A DNA stretch of 9,779 nt from Kiritimatiellia bacterium (GTDB taxonomy: Bacteria > Verrucomicrobiota > Kiritimatiellia > RFP12 > UBA1067). Positions 1 through 5,947 of this stretch are shown in pieces. Under the pieces are notes generated by a model. It saw only the letters and a program-made list of their open reading frames with translations. It searched no databases and was not told the origin of the DNA. A program made the translations under genes and the position numbers. The stretch is taken from positions 1-9,779 of the forward strand of contig JAFVZE010000101.1 of assembly GCA_017508315.1 (NCBI GenBank). The letters run 5' to 3'. How positions within the stretch are numbered: position 1 is the first letter of the stretch; each line of letters opens with the position of its first letter.

Positions 1-86
1 CCGCCGCCGCCGAGGGTATCGCCGCGGCGATGAAGGGCAAGGGCGAAGTGCGTTCACTTCAGGAGTATCACGCGAACGTGTCCTGA
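1..86 (+). CDS. C-terminal end of an unidentified protein (5' end outside window)
   Basis: Reading from base 3 gives 27 codons and then TGA at 84-86. The peptide begins AAAEGIAAAMKGKGEVRSLQ and ends EYHANVS. The first half has the alanine-rich amphipathic helix plus GKG turn often seen at the end of alpha/beta sugar-metabolism enzymes, for example Gfo/Idh/MocA-type oxidoreductases. That resemblance is generic and I do not assign a family. Codon use is G/C-rich at third positions, like the rest of the window, which supports this frame over frame 2, which would run to a TAG at 89-91 and gives an arginine-rich peptide. The gene converges on the minus-strand gene ending at 127, with 40 bases between the two stops and a hairpin spanning the junction. 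The start and most of the gene lie off the left edge. Confidence 0.6.
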   Translation, partial: AAAEGIAAAMKGKGEVRSLQEYHANVS

Positions 87-108
87 AATAGCGTTTGACA
101 GGCGCATA

Positions 109-149
109 GCCAAAAGGCAAAGAACGCTATAGATCTTTTGCCTTTTGGC
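109..149. terminator. Hairpin between convergent genes, possible bidirectional terminator
   Basis: The left arm GCCAAAAGGCAAA (109-121) and right arm TTTGCCTTTTGGC (137-149) are perfectly complementary over 13 bp. The stem extends to 15 bp if one bulged T is allowed, closing on a loop of about 10 nt at 124-133. The right arm lies inside the last codons of the minus-strand gene, and that gene's TAG stop (127-129) lies in the loop. It sits exactly where two convergent transcripts would end, so a shared terminator is the natural reading. Neither side has a downstream U-tract, so it is not a textbook Rho-independent terminator. An alternative 6-bp pairing exists between AGCGTT (90-95) and AACGCT (123-128). 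Confidence 0.5.
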
Positions 150-696
150 GAAGATAGTCAGACATTTTCTTGCCGCGATGAGTGAGTGCATCTGGGTATA
201 GCTTCATTATCTCGGCCAGCAATCTTTCAGCCCCATCCTTGTCTCCCTTGCGTTCCAGAAGGCGAACAAGATAGAACCGGGCATATGCGCCCACCTGCAC
301 ACCATTACCATACAGACAATCTCCATATTTCTCAATGGCAAGGCGGAACCATTTTCCGTCATCTGCTCCCCGTGCACGTTGCCCGGCATACATGACCGCA
401 CACCCGGTTCGGTTCGCTTTTGAAAACTTCGTGATGAGCCTCTGCAAATTCTCGTTATCCACATCTTTGCTTTTGGCATAAGCGCGATATGCCATCTCGA
501 TCTCACGCAGACCGTCAGTCCCATAAAGAGTCCGGTCTTTCTGCATGCGTTCTTTAATCCTTGCACACATCTTCATCCTGATATCCGTGCCGGCATTGTC
601 GACGGCATTAGTTCGAAGGACGGCATCCGCCGATAGTCCACGAAGACAAATACCAGCAACGGCAATTACCATGGCGACAGATTTCAACCTGCCCAT
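127..696 (-). CDS. Small exported TPR-like helical-repeat protein (conserved, function unknown)
   Basis: This encodes 189 aa from the ATG at 696, chosen because a perfect AAGGAGGT ribosome site ends 4 nt upstream. An in-frame ATG at 735 would add 13 residues but lies inside a palindrome and has no such site. Residues 1-25 look like a Sec signal peptide: basic MGRLK, a hydrophobic stretch VAMVIAVAGICL, then an ALA-like cleavage site around SADA. The rest is mainly helical. Residues 118-170 carry TPR-like features (AIEKYGDCLYGNGVQVGAYA, then a helix with the GDKDGAERLLAEI-type second half and YPDA). Short secreted proteins with the same NRTGC...GNGVQVGAYARF...YPDA pattern are, as I recall them, found in Planctomycetes and Lentisphaerae with no assigned function. 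It probably acts outside the cytoplasm in protein-protein contacts. It has its own promoter, separate from the glycosidase operon. Function is not claimed. Confidence 0.8.
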   Translation of the reverse strand: MGRLKSVAMVIAVAGICLRGLSADAVLRTNAVDNAGTDIRMKMCARIKERMQKDRTLYGTDGLREIEMAYRAYAKSKDVDNENLQRLITKFSKANRTGCAVMYAGQRARGADDGKWFRLAIEKYGDCLYGNGVQVGAYARFYLVRLLERKGDKDGAERLLAEIMKLYPDALTHRGKKMSDYLRQKAKDL

Positions 697-700
697 ATAA

Positions 701-708
701 ACCTCCTT
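701..708 (-). promoter_or_regulatory. Strong ribosome binding site that fixes the start of the TPR-like gene
   Basis: On the minus strand the bases read AAGGAGGT, then TTAT-type spacing, then ATG at 696. This is an essentially perfect anti-Shine-Dalgarno match at 4-6 nt spacing. It excludes the longer in-frame ATG at 735 as the main start and puts the signal peptide at the true N-terminus. Confidence 0.85.
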
Positions 709-722
709 AATGTTGTAAAACG

Positions 723-741
723 GCTTAATTGCCAATTAAGC
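723..741. promoter_or_regulatory. Perfect 19-bp palindrome at the transcription start of the TPR-like gene (operator or 5' hairpin)
   Basis: GCTTAATTGCCAATTAAGC has 9-bp arms around a single central base with no mismatch. It begins about two bases after the transcription start predicted from the promoter at 750-777, so a bound protein would block initiation. This is the placement expected of a dimeric repressor site. As RNA it could also form an A/U-rich hairpin, but a one-base loop is too tight, so the DNA-operator reading is favoured. It does not resemble the TTGT-N4-ACAA site near the GntR/LacI regulator gene. Confidence 0.5.
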
Positions 742-749
742 GAAAAGAG

Positions 750-777
750 AGTATCAAATCACAAACTTGTATGTCAA
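750..777 (-). promoter_or_regulatory. Sigma70-like promoter of the TPR-like gene
   Basis: On the minus strand there is a perfect -35 TTGACA (772-777), a 16-bp spacer, and a -10 GATACT (750-755, four of six consensus bases). This predicts initiation near 743 and a leader of about 47 nt that carries the AAGGAGGT site at 701-708. The promoter lies after the stop of the glycosidase operon (904), so the TPR-like gene can be expressed independently. Confidence 0.6.
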
Positions 778-796
778 TGGCTTTCATCGTCTTGTC

Positions 797-881
797 GTGT
801 AGATTTCAAAACCGGAAAATTTGTAGCGAGCAGAATTTGCAAGGCCCCAAAAACCTCTGATCCTTTCCGGCTCAACTACAC
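797..881. repeat. Imperfect inverted repeat downstream of the glycosidase operon
   Basis: The left part holds GTGTAG (797-802) and CCGGAAA (812-818). The right part holds TTTCCGG (864-870) and CTACAC (876-881). The two pairs are nested, so the RNA could form a two-segment stem (6 bp, an asymmetric internal loop, then 7-9 bp with a G-U pair) closed by a 45-nt loop. It lies 23 bases after the stop of the GH106-like gene and just upstream of the next gene's promoter. It may be a 3'-end structure that stops or protects the operon mRNA. There is no U-tract, and it is weak as a terminator call. Confidence 0.3.
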
Positions 882-903
882 ATACTCATAAATACCCAAA
901 GTA

Positions 904-3336
904 TCAGCGCAGTGTAACCGGGCCGAAGAGACCGCTTTCGTTGTTCTCGCGGTCAAAGCGGGCATGGCGCATCTCATAGCCCCAACTCGGCGGATATTTC
1001 TTTGAGATGCGCTCGCGCACCGCAGGAGAAAGCGCGTTGCAGAGCATATTGGCGACCGTCACCTCGATCGTATTTCGCCCTTTGACGGTCCTGACGCGCC
1101 AGCGGTAGGGACCGAAGAATTTTGCTCCCAGATCCTCGCCGTTAAACTTGACCGAACAGCACCAGCCGACTTTGCCGAGATCAAGATAGCGCTCAGCGCT
1201 TTCGCCGCAGTTAAACTCCGTGCGGTAGACCGCTCGCCCGCTGAAATCGTCTCCCAGAACAGAACGCCAGTCTCCGAGAGCGACGGCAAACATCTTGGCA
1301 TCGGCGAGCTTTTCGATCACAAAATCATCTTCCCCCGCGTAATGCCGGCGTTCTGCCTGCAATGTCCAGCCATCCGCAACGGTGTACGGTGGAATAAAAT
1401 CGTCGTCTTCGCGGAATTCGCGCCGCGCCGGTTCGTCGGCGGCGACATCACCCACGATGAACATCGCGCTGCCGTAACCGGGAATCGTCCATTTGAATTT
1501 CCCGCTCTTCGCTTCGACGGCGACAAAACGTCCGCTCTCGGCGTCGGCATGGACGACATTCCCCTTTTCCGCAAAAGAAATCTCCGCGCCCTGAACCTGC
1601 CACGGCGTTTCGTTGACGATAAAGTAGAGGCTCTGAGCGCCGTTCACACGCTTGGCGACCCGAAGCCGGTATGCGAAATGATGGTTTATGCCGCATACGC
1701 GCGGCGCTTCGCCGAGCACATCGGGCGAAAGCACCTTGCCGCCCTCGCGCTTAAAGAGTTCCACTTTCTCACGCGCCTTGTCACCCATCCATTTCGCCGT
1801 AGGCAGAACGAGCGTGGAATACGCCATCTTGCCGACAACGAGTTTTCCGCCGCGCACTTCGGCTTTCGCGAGCGCCGCATCTTCGGCGAAATCGTATTCA
1901 CAGTTCAGCCGGTCGAGCGACTTGGCGACGGCATAGTGCATATTGCCGGCGACCGCAGCCTCCGCGCCGCCGAGCATGAACGCGCAGTCATCGTAGTAGA
2001 CCACGATATCGGCAACCGGTCGGCCCGAAGCCATGAGCGACGAGGTTCGCGCGATATAGCGGAAGTAAGGCCCCATAAAATCCCACCAGGGCGTCACCGG
2101 TCCGGAGTGCGGCTCAAAGAGAAGCATCCACTGCCCGGCGTTGGAGAGCGCATAATATCCGAACACGAAGAGGTTGATGCCGCGCACCATCTGATAGTCG
2201 GCGAGCCACTTCATGACGCCGGGCTCGAGACTGTCGCCGTAGATGCCCAGCGACTCCGAGAGCGCCAGACGCTCTCCCTTCTGGTTGGCGACCGACGAAG
2301 CGTATCTCGGAAACGGCGGCTGCGCGCCGGGATTGGTGTAGGTCGTCGGATAAAGCTGCCGCCAGATGACGTCCACGCCGGGAACGTCGAGCGCGCGCAG
2401 ACAGCGCATCACGCCGCACTGCCCGTAATTGACGCTTAGCTCAGGCGCGTCTTCGCCGTTCATGTGACCGCTCGACTTGATGCCGTTCCTGCCGCACCAG
2501 TCGGCGATCTTGCCGTGGAAGCGTTCGACATAGAGGCTGCCGAGAACCTCATTGTAGTCGAGCCAGACGCGCGAAAGTTCCGCGTCGTATCCGCCGCGTT
2601 CGGCAAGCAGCCGGTCGGCGTACGCCATGATGTCGTAGCCCTTGCGTCTCTTGAACTCGGCGGTAAAATCGCTGGACCATCCGAGCGACGGACCGAACGC
2701 GCCGTAAGGAATCGCCGGCTCGTCCATGAACGCGAACCTGATCGTCCTGCCGAAGTGCCTGCCGATGTATTTTTTGTACATCTCGTGCGTGAGATCGATG
2801 AAGCGCTCCGTCGCGCCCGGTTCTATGACCGAAGGCAGACTGTCGCGACCGGTGCCGTAAGGCTTCAGCCAGACGCCGCAGGGACCTTCGTCCGTGGCTT
2901 TCCTACGCCCGTAGAAGCGTTGCCGGAAACGCCCGTCAGCGTCGGACGCGGCCACGAGCCCGCACGCGCCTCCCGACGGCCAGCCGCCTTCGTCGTAGAG
3001 CCACGAGCTCATGCCGAGCGCGGTCATGTGATCGACGACATTGGAAACGACTTCGAAATACTCAGGCATCAGATAATCCGGCTCCATGTCTGTCCGGAAA
3101 CGCCCGGGACGGAAATCCTTCGGAAACGGATGGATGCAGACGCTGCGCACGTCGTGGGCGGCCATGTCGTCAAGCTGCGCCTTGAGTTTTTCGGCGTCGA
3201 GCTTTGCGTTCCACATCCAGAAGTATCCCGGCGAGAACATGCTCTCGGGCTCGGCGAAGCTCTTGCGGTCGAATCCGTCCGCGGACGCCACGCAACACGC
3301 CGCCCCCGCAACCGACAACAACAGAAATTTCTTCAT
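904..3336 (-). CDS. Exported glycoside hydrolase, GH106-like (alpha-L-rhamnosidase-related)
   Basis: This encodes 810 aa from the ATG at 3336. A Sec signal peptide (MKKFLLLSVAGAACCVASA, residues 1-19) follows. Residues 37-45 (GYFWMWNAK) and 112-125 (WLYDEGGWPSGGAC) are hallmark motifs of the GH106-like TIM-barrel enzymes. Acidic residues placed like the catalytic pair are E206 in FAFMDEPAIPY and E361 in ALSESLGIYGD. By homology these would be acid and base of an inverting glycosidase, but I infer this from spacing and local motif only. Residues 686-770 form a GH2/GH106-type galactose-binding beta-sandwich (YLDLGKVGWCCSVKFNGEDL, then PYRWRV and NTIEVTVAN). GH106 proteins are usually about 1000 aa or more, so this one is compact and may define a sister family with another sugar specificity. 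It is the last gene of a three-gene operon, 16 nt after the preceding stop. The likely role is removal of terminal rhamnose or a similar sugar outside the cytoplasmic membrane. Confidence 0.8.
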   Translation of the reverse strand: MKKFLLLSVAGAACCVASADGFDRKSFAEPESMFSPGYFWMWNAKLDAEKLKAQLDDMAAHDVRSVCIHPFPKDFRPGRFRTDMEPDYLMPEYFEVVSNVVDHMTALGMSSWLYDEGGWPSGGACGLVAASDADGRFRQRFYGRRKATDEGPCGVWLKPYGTGRDSLPSVIEPGATERFIDLTHEMYKKYIGRHFGRTIRFAFMDEPAIPYGAFGPSLGWSSDFTAEFKRRKGYDIMAYADRLLAERGGYDAELSRVWLDYNEVLGSLYVERFHGKIADWCGRNGIKSSGHMNGEDAPELSVNYGQCGVMRCLRALDVPGVDVIWRQLYPTTYTNPGAQPPFPRYASSVANQKGERLALSESLGIYGDSLEPGVMKWLADYQMVRGINLFVFGYYALSNAGQWMLLFEPHSGPVTPWWDFMGPYFRYIARTSSLMASGRPVADIVVYYDDCAFMLGGAEAAVAGNMHYAVAKSLDRLNCEYDFAEDAALAKAEVRGGKLVVGKMAYSTLVLPTAKWMGDKAREKVELFKREGGKVLSPDVLGEAPRVCGINHHFAYRLRVAKRVNGAQSLYFIVNETPWQVQGAEISFAEKGNVVHADAESGRFVAVEAKSGKFKWTIPGYGSAMFIVGDVAADEPARREFREDDDFIPPYTVADGWTLQAERRHYAGEDDFVIEKLADAKMFAVALGDWRSVLGDDFSGRAVYRTEFNCGESAERYLDLGKVGWCCSVKFNGEDLGAKFFGPYRWRVRTVKGRNTIEVTVANMLCNALSPAVRERISKKYPPSWGYEMRHARFDRENNESGLFGPVTLR

Positions 3337-3345
3337 CGCACACAT

Positions 3346-3352
3346 TCCCCTT
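3346..3352 (-). promoter_or_regulatory. Ribosome binding site that selects the second ATG of the GH106-like gene
   Basis: On the minus strand the preceding gene's TAA (3355-3353) is followed at once by AAGGGGA, then ATG at 3345 and a second in-frame ATG at 3336. The first ATG abuts the Shine-Dalgarno-like bases with no spacer, while the second is 9 nt away and begins the canonical signal peptide MKKFLLL. The second ATG is therefore the likely start. The site directly after the upstream stop favours translational coupling or reinitiation. Confidence 0.6.
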
Positions 3353-5923
3353 TTATATCACCAGCAGCCCGTCAGGACAGAGATTGGAGCGTCCCTTTTC
3401 CTCTTCGCGGTCGCGATCGGCTTTTTCCTTGAGTGAATCCTTCATTTCCTCGTACGTCCGGTAAAGGGCGTCGACCGGCTGTTTATCCGTCGCCTTTTGC
3501 ACATCGCCGGCATCAACGGGCCGTATCTCGAAAACCTTCGTCCGCGCAGCCCCGACGCCGGCGAAAACCCCCGCCTCCAATTCCTTTTCAGTCCAGAGAT
3601 ATCCGCCGCCGCTCTTCGTCCACAGAGTCTCTCTGTCGGCGAGAATCGTGTACTTCCCTTTCGCAAGGCCCTTGGTCTTAAGCCTGAAGAACGCCGCGCC
3701 CTCCTCCCAGAAGTTTACGACCGCGACGATTCTGCCGCCGCGCAGATCGTAGGTCGCCGACTGCAGCGGCGAGATGTTCCGCTCCTTGCGCAGATATGCG
3801 CTCACCTGCGTGCAGTCGGCGGCGTATTCCTTGACCGTTTCAAGCGCGCTCGCCTCGTCACGGCGAACACCGTCAAGAACATAGTCCTCGTAATAACCGG
3901 CTCTCGTCGTCGCTCTGGCAAAGCCGTGCCACCAGCGCATATCAAGTCCGCGCGGGAAGAAGTAAACGAGCGAACCTTCCCAGCCGTTGAAGAAATAGCT
4001 GTCCATGCAGAGTTCCACCCACTCCGGGGTCGCCACCAGATTAACTCCCTGCATTCCGCTCGGAAACGAGATGAGCTTAGGTCGCTCTCCATATTTACCG
4101 CGGACGTGGTCTTTCACGACTTTGGCGGAAACCCACTCCGCGACTCCTCTGCGCTTCTCGCGGAAATACGGCTTATCGGCGCGCCAGCAGACATACGGTC
4201 CCCATGCGTTGAGCCATTCGAGCGAGCCGACATATTCGTCGGCGGCGACTTCGTGAGAGAGCGGATCTTCCAGAAGATCGCCCGACACCTCCGTCCACAC
4301 CAGTTCCGGACAGAATCCCTTCGACTTCTCCCCCTGCACTTGACGCACTGTTTTATCGAGCGTTTTGACGAGCCGTCCGTGCTGCCATGCGCGGAATTTA
4401 AGCGCCTTCTCGAAAAACCGTCCGCCGGTCCTCACGCACGCCGGCCAGTCCTTCGCCGCATCGGCGGGATCGACCGAAGCGAACTCTGCAAACTCCGACA
4501 AACACCCCTTGCAGAAACATCCCTTGCCGAAAAACTGATTCGGCTCCCAGTTGACCATGTAGCACTCGCGGTTGGCATAGCTCGCTTTAAGGCCGGGAAT
4601 GACATAATCCTTGAAATATGACATTTCATGATACACGGTGCGCGGACACGACGCGCTCTTGTGCGCGACAAGCTTCCCGTCCTTGTCAAGCGTTATGAAA
4701 CGCTGATCCTCGGGGCACTTGTTCCAGGTCGGAGGGTGCGTCCCCACGGCAAAGCCGTTGGCGATGTAATACGACCCTCCCGAATCCCATTTGAGCGGAC
4801 CGACCTTGGCTTCGCAGATTTCACTGAAGCGTCCCACGCCGTTGATTCCGCGCATGCCGGCATCGTACATCATTTTCATATATGACGCCAGATTCCCGTC
4901 CGTTGAACAGTCCGCCTCAGGCGAAAGAAGATTGACACCGTTGAAATAACGCTTGGGAACCGCTTTCGCCACTGCGGGCGGAACGACAATAAACTCAATC
5001 TTGAGCGGTTTTGAACACGGCTTGCCGTCGTACCAGGCGGTCACCGTACCCTCGCCCGGCCTCGCCGGCGCATCCTTCGCGGCGGCTATGTGAAAGAAAG
5101 GCGCATACCAGGCTCTCCAGGCAGCCGGCGGCATCAATTCACCGGGAATATTGTTCAAATCACTTAAAAGCTCGACCCCTTGCGGCGTTTCGAACCGCAG
5201 CGAAAGTTTTGACCTTTCGAGTTTCAGCTTCGGATCGTTCAATTTCCAAACGAATTTAATAAGCTGATCCGCTCCGGGCGAAAGCGCAAAGGTGTTTCCG
5301 AAATAATTGAGCGCGTCAAGCCGCACCGCAAGCGCATATTTTTTCGGATCCAGTGCATCATCGCGCGAGAACGGAACGGGAGAGCAGTCTTTGATTTCAA
5401 GTTCGCCCAGCCCGTCGTCGTTGTCGAGTATAAGTTCAAGATAATCGCTGGAAGATCGCAATCCGGCATCCGGAAGATAGTAATCGGCCCACTGATTTCC
5501 CGTCTCGAAAATGGCCGTGCGCCAATCAAGCTGATTGACGATGCGCGAGCCGTCCTTCCGCGTCGACAGACCGCGCACGGTAAGCCACACCTTGCCAGCT
5601 CCGCTCGCATGCTTCAAATTGCGGTAGCGGTAGCGCAATCGTAGCCCTTTCGCGCCGCCCTTGGCGGTCTTGCGCATTTTCGCCCAATCGATTCCGAGTG
5701 CGACCGGACATTTGGGATCCGAATCCTTGAGCCGCTTCGCGCCGCCCGTAATGCCGCCTTCGGGAATCGGGAAACGCTCCGCCGAAAGTTTTTCAAGATC
5801 AAACGTATTGCCGCCGCGATCGAACATCGCTTCGGGAAGATTCCTGCCGGTCTGCTCTTCGCACCCGGAACACGCCATCATCACGCCTGCCGCGAATGCG
5901 ATAACAACATTTTTCATTTTCAT
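3353..5923 (-). CDS. Probable lipoprotein with a glycoside-hydrolase-like core, family not recognised
   Basis: This encodes 856 aa. Residues 1-21 (MKMKNVVIAFAAGVMMACSGC) are a signal peptide ending in a lipobox-like site, with C21 or possibly C18 as the lipidated residue, so membrane attachment is likely. Residues 25-180 and 190-315 look like beta-sandwich modules (LRLRYRYRNL, YLELILDNDDGLGELEI, LSLRFETPQG). Residues 325-690 look like an alpha/beta barrel: RYFNGVNL, GINGVGRFSE, YMVNWEPNQFF with E460 in a WEPN motif like the NEP acid/base site of clan GH-A, then CFCKGC (C469, C471, C474), ELVWTEVSGD (E545), and LVYFFPRGLDMRWW. A final beta-sandwich (720-803) and a charged, probably coiled-coil tail (818-846) follow. 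CxC-x2-C next to a predicted acid residue recurs in uncharacterised secreted glycosidases. The gene starts 24 nt after the beta-helix gene, preceded by AAAGGGA at 8 nt. A second ATG two codons in is also possible. Enzymatic role is inferred, and substrate is unknown. Confidence 0.7.
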   Translation of the reverse strand: MKMKNVVIAFAAGVMMACSGCEEQTGRNLPEAMFDRGGNTFDLEKLSAERFPIPEGGITGGAKRLKDSDPKCPVALGIDWAKMRKTAKGGAKGLRLRYRYRNLKHASGAGKVWLTVRGLSTRKDGSRIVNQLDWRTAIFETGNQWADYYLPDAGLRSSSDYLELILDNDDGLGELEIKDCSPVPFSRDDALDPKKYALAVRLDALNYFGNTFALSPGADQLIKFVWKLNDPKLKLERSKLSLRFETPQGVELLSDLNNIPGELMPPAAWRAWYAPFFHIAAAKDAPARPGEGTVTAWYDGKPCSKPLKIEFIVVPPAVAKAVPKRYFNGVNLLSPEADCSTDGNLASYMKMMYDAGMRGINGVGRFSEICEAKVGPLKWDSGGSYYIANGFAVGTHPPTWNKCPEDQRFITLDKDGKLVAHKSASCPRTVYHEMSYFKDYVIPGLKASYANRECYMVNWEPNQFFGKGCFCKGCLSEFAEFASVDPADAAKDWPACVRTGGRFFEKALKFRAWQHGRLVKTLDKTVRQVQGEKSKGFCPELVWTEVSGDLLEDPLSHEVAADEYVGSLEWLNAWGPYVCWRADKPYFREKRRGVAEWVSAKVVKDHVRGKYGERPKLISFPSGMQGVNLVATPEWVELCMDSYFFNGWEGSLVYFFPRGLDMRWWHGFARATTRAGYYEDYVLDGVRRDEASALETVKEYAADCTQVSAYLRKERNISPLQSATYDLRGGRIVAVVNFWEEGAAFFRLKTKGLAKGKYTILADRETLWTKSGGGYLWTEKELEAGVFAGVGAARTKVFEIRPVDAGDVQKATDKQPVDALYRTYEEMKDSLKEKADRDREEEKGRSNLCPDGLLVI

Positions 5924-5947
5924 TGCCTTAATCCCTTTCTTTCCCTG

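Noticed and set aside
1342..2439. 365-codon open frame on the plus strand opposite the GH106-like gene
   Set aside because: It is a G+C-driven shadow: arginine- and histidine-rich with no domain, and the opposite strand encodes clear family motifs.
2464..3432. 322-codon plus-strand open frame
   Set aside because: It overlaps the GH106-like gene antisense, crosses the operon junction, and encodes a low-complexity product with no recognisable motif.
3497..4621. 374-codon plus-strand open frame opposite the lipoprotein gene
   Set aside because: No domain, no ribosome site and biased composition; it is the antisense of a gene with signal peptide and fold-like features.
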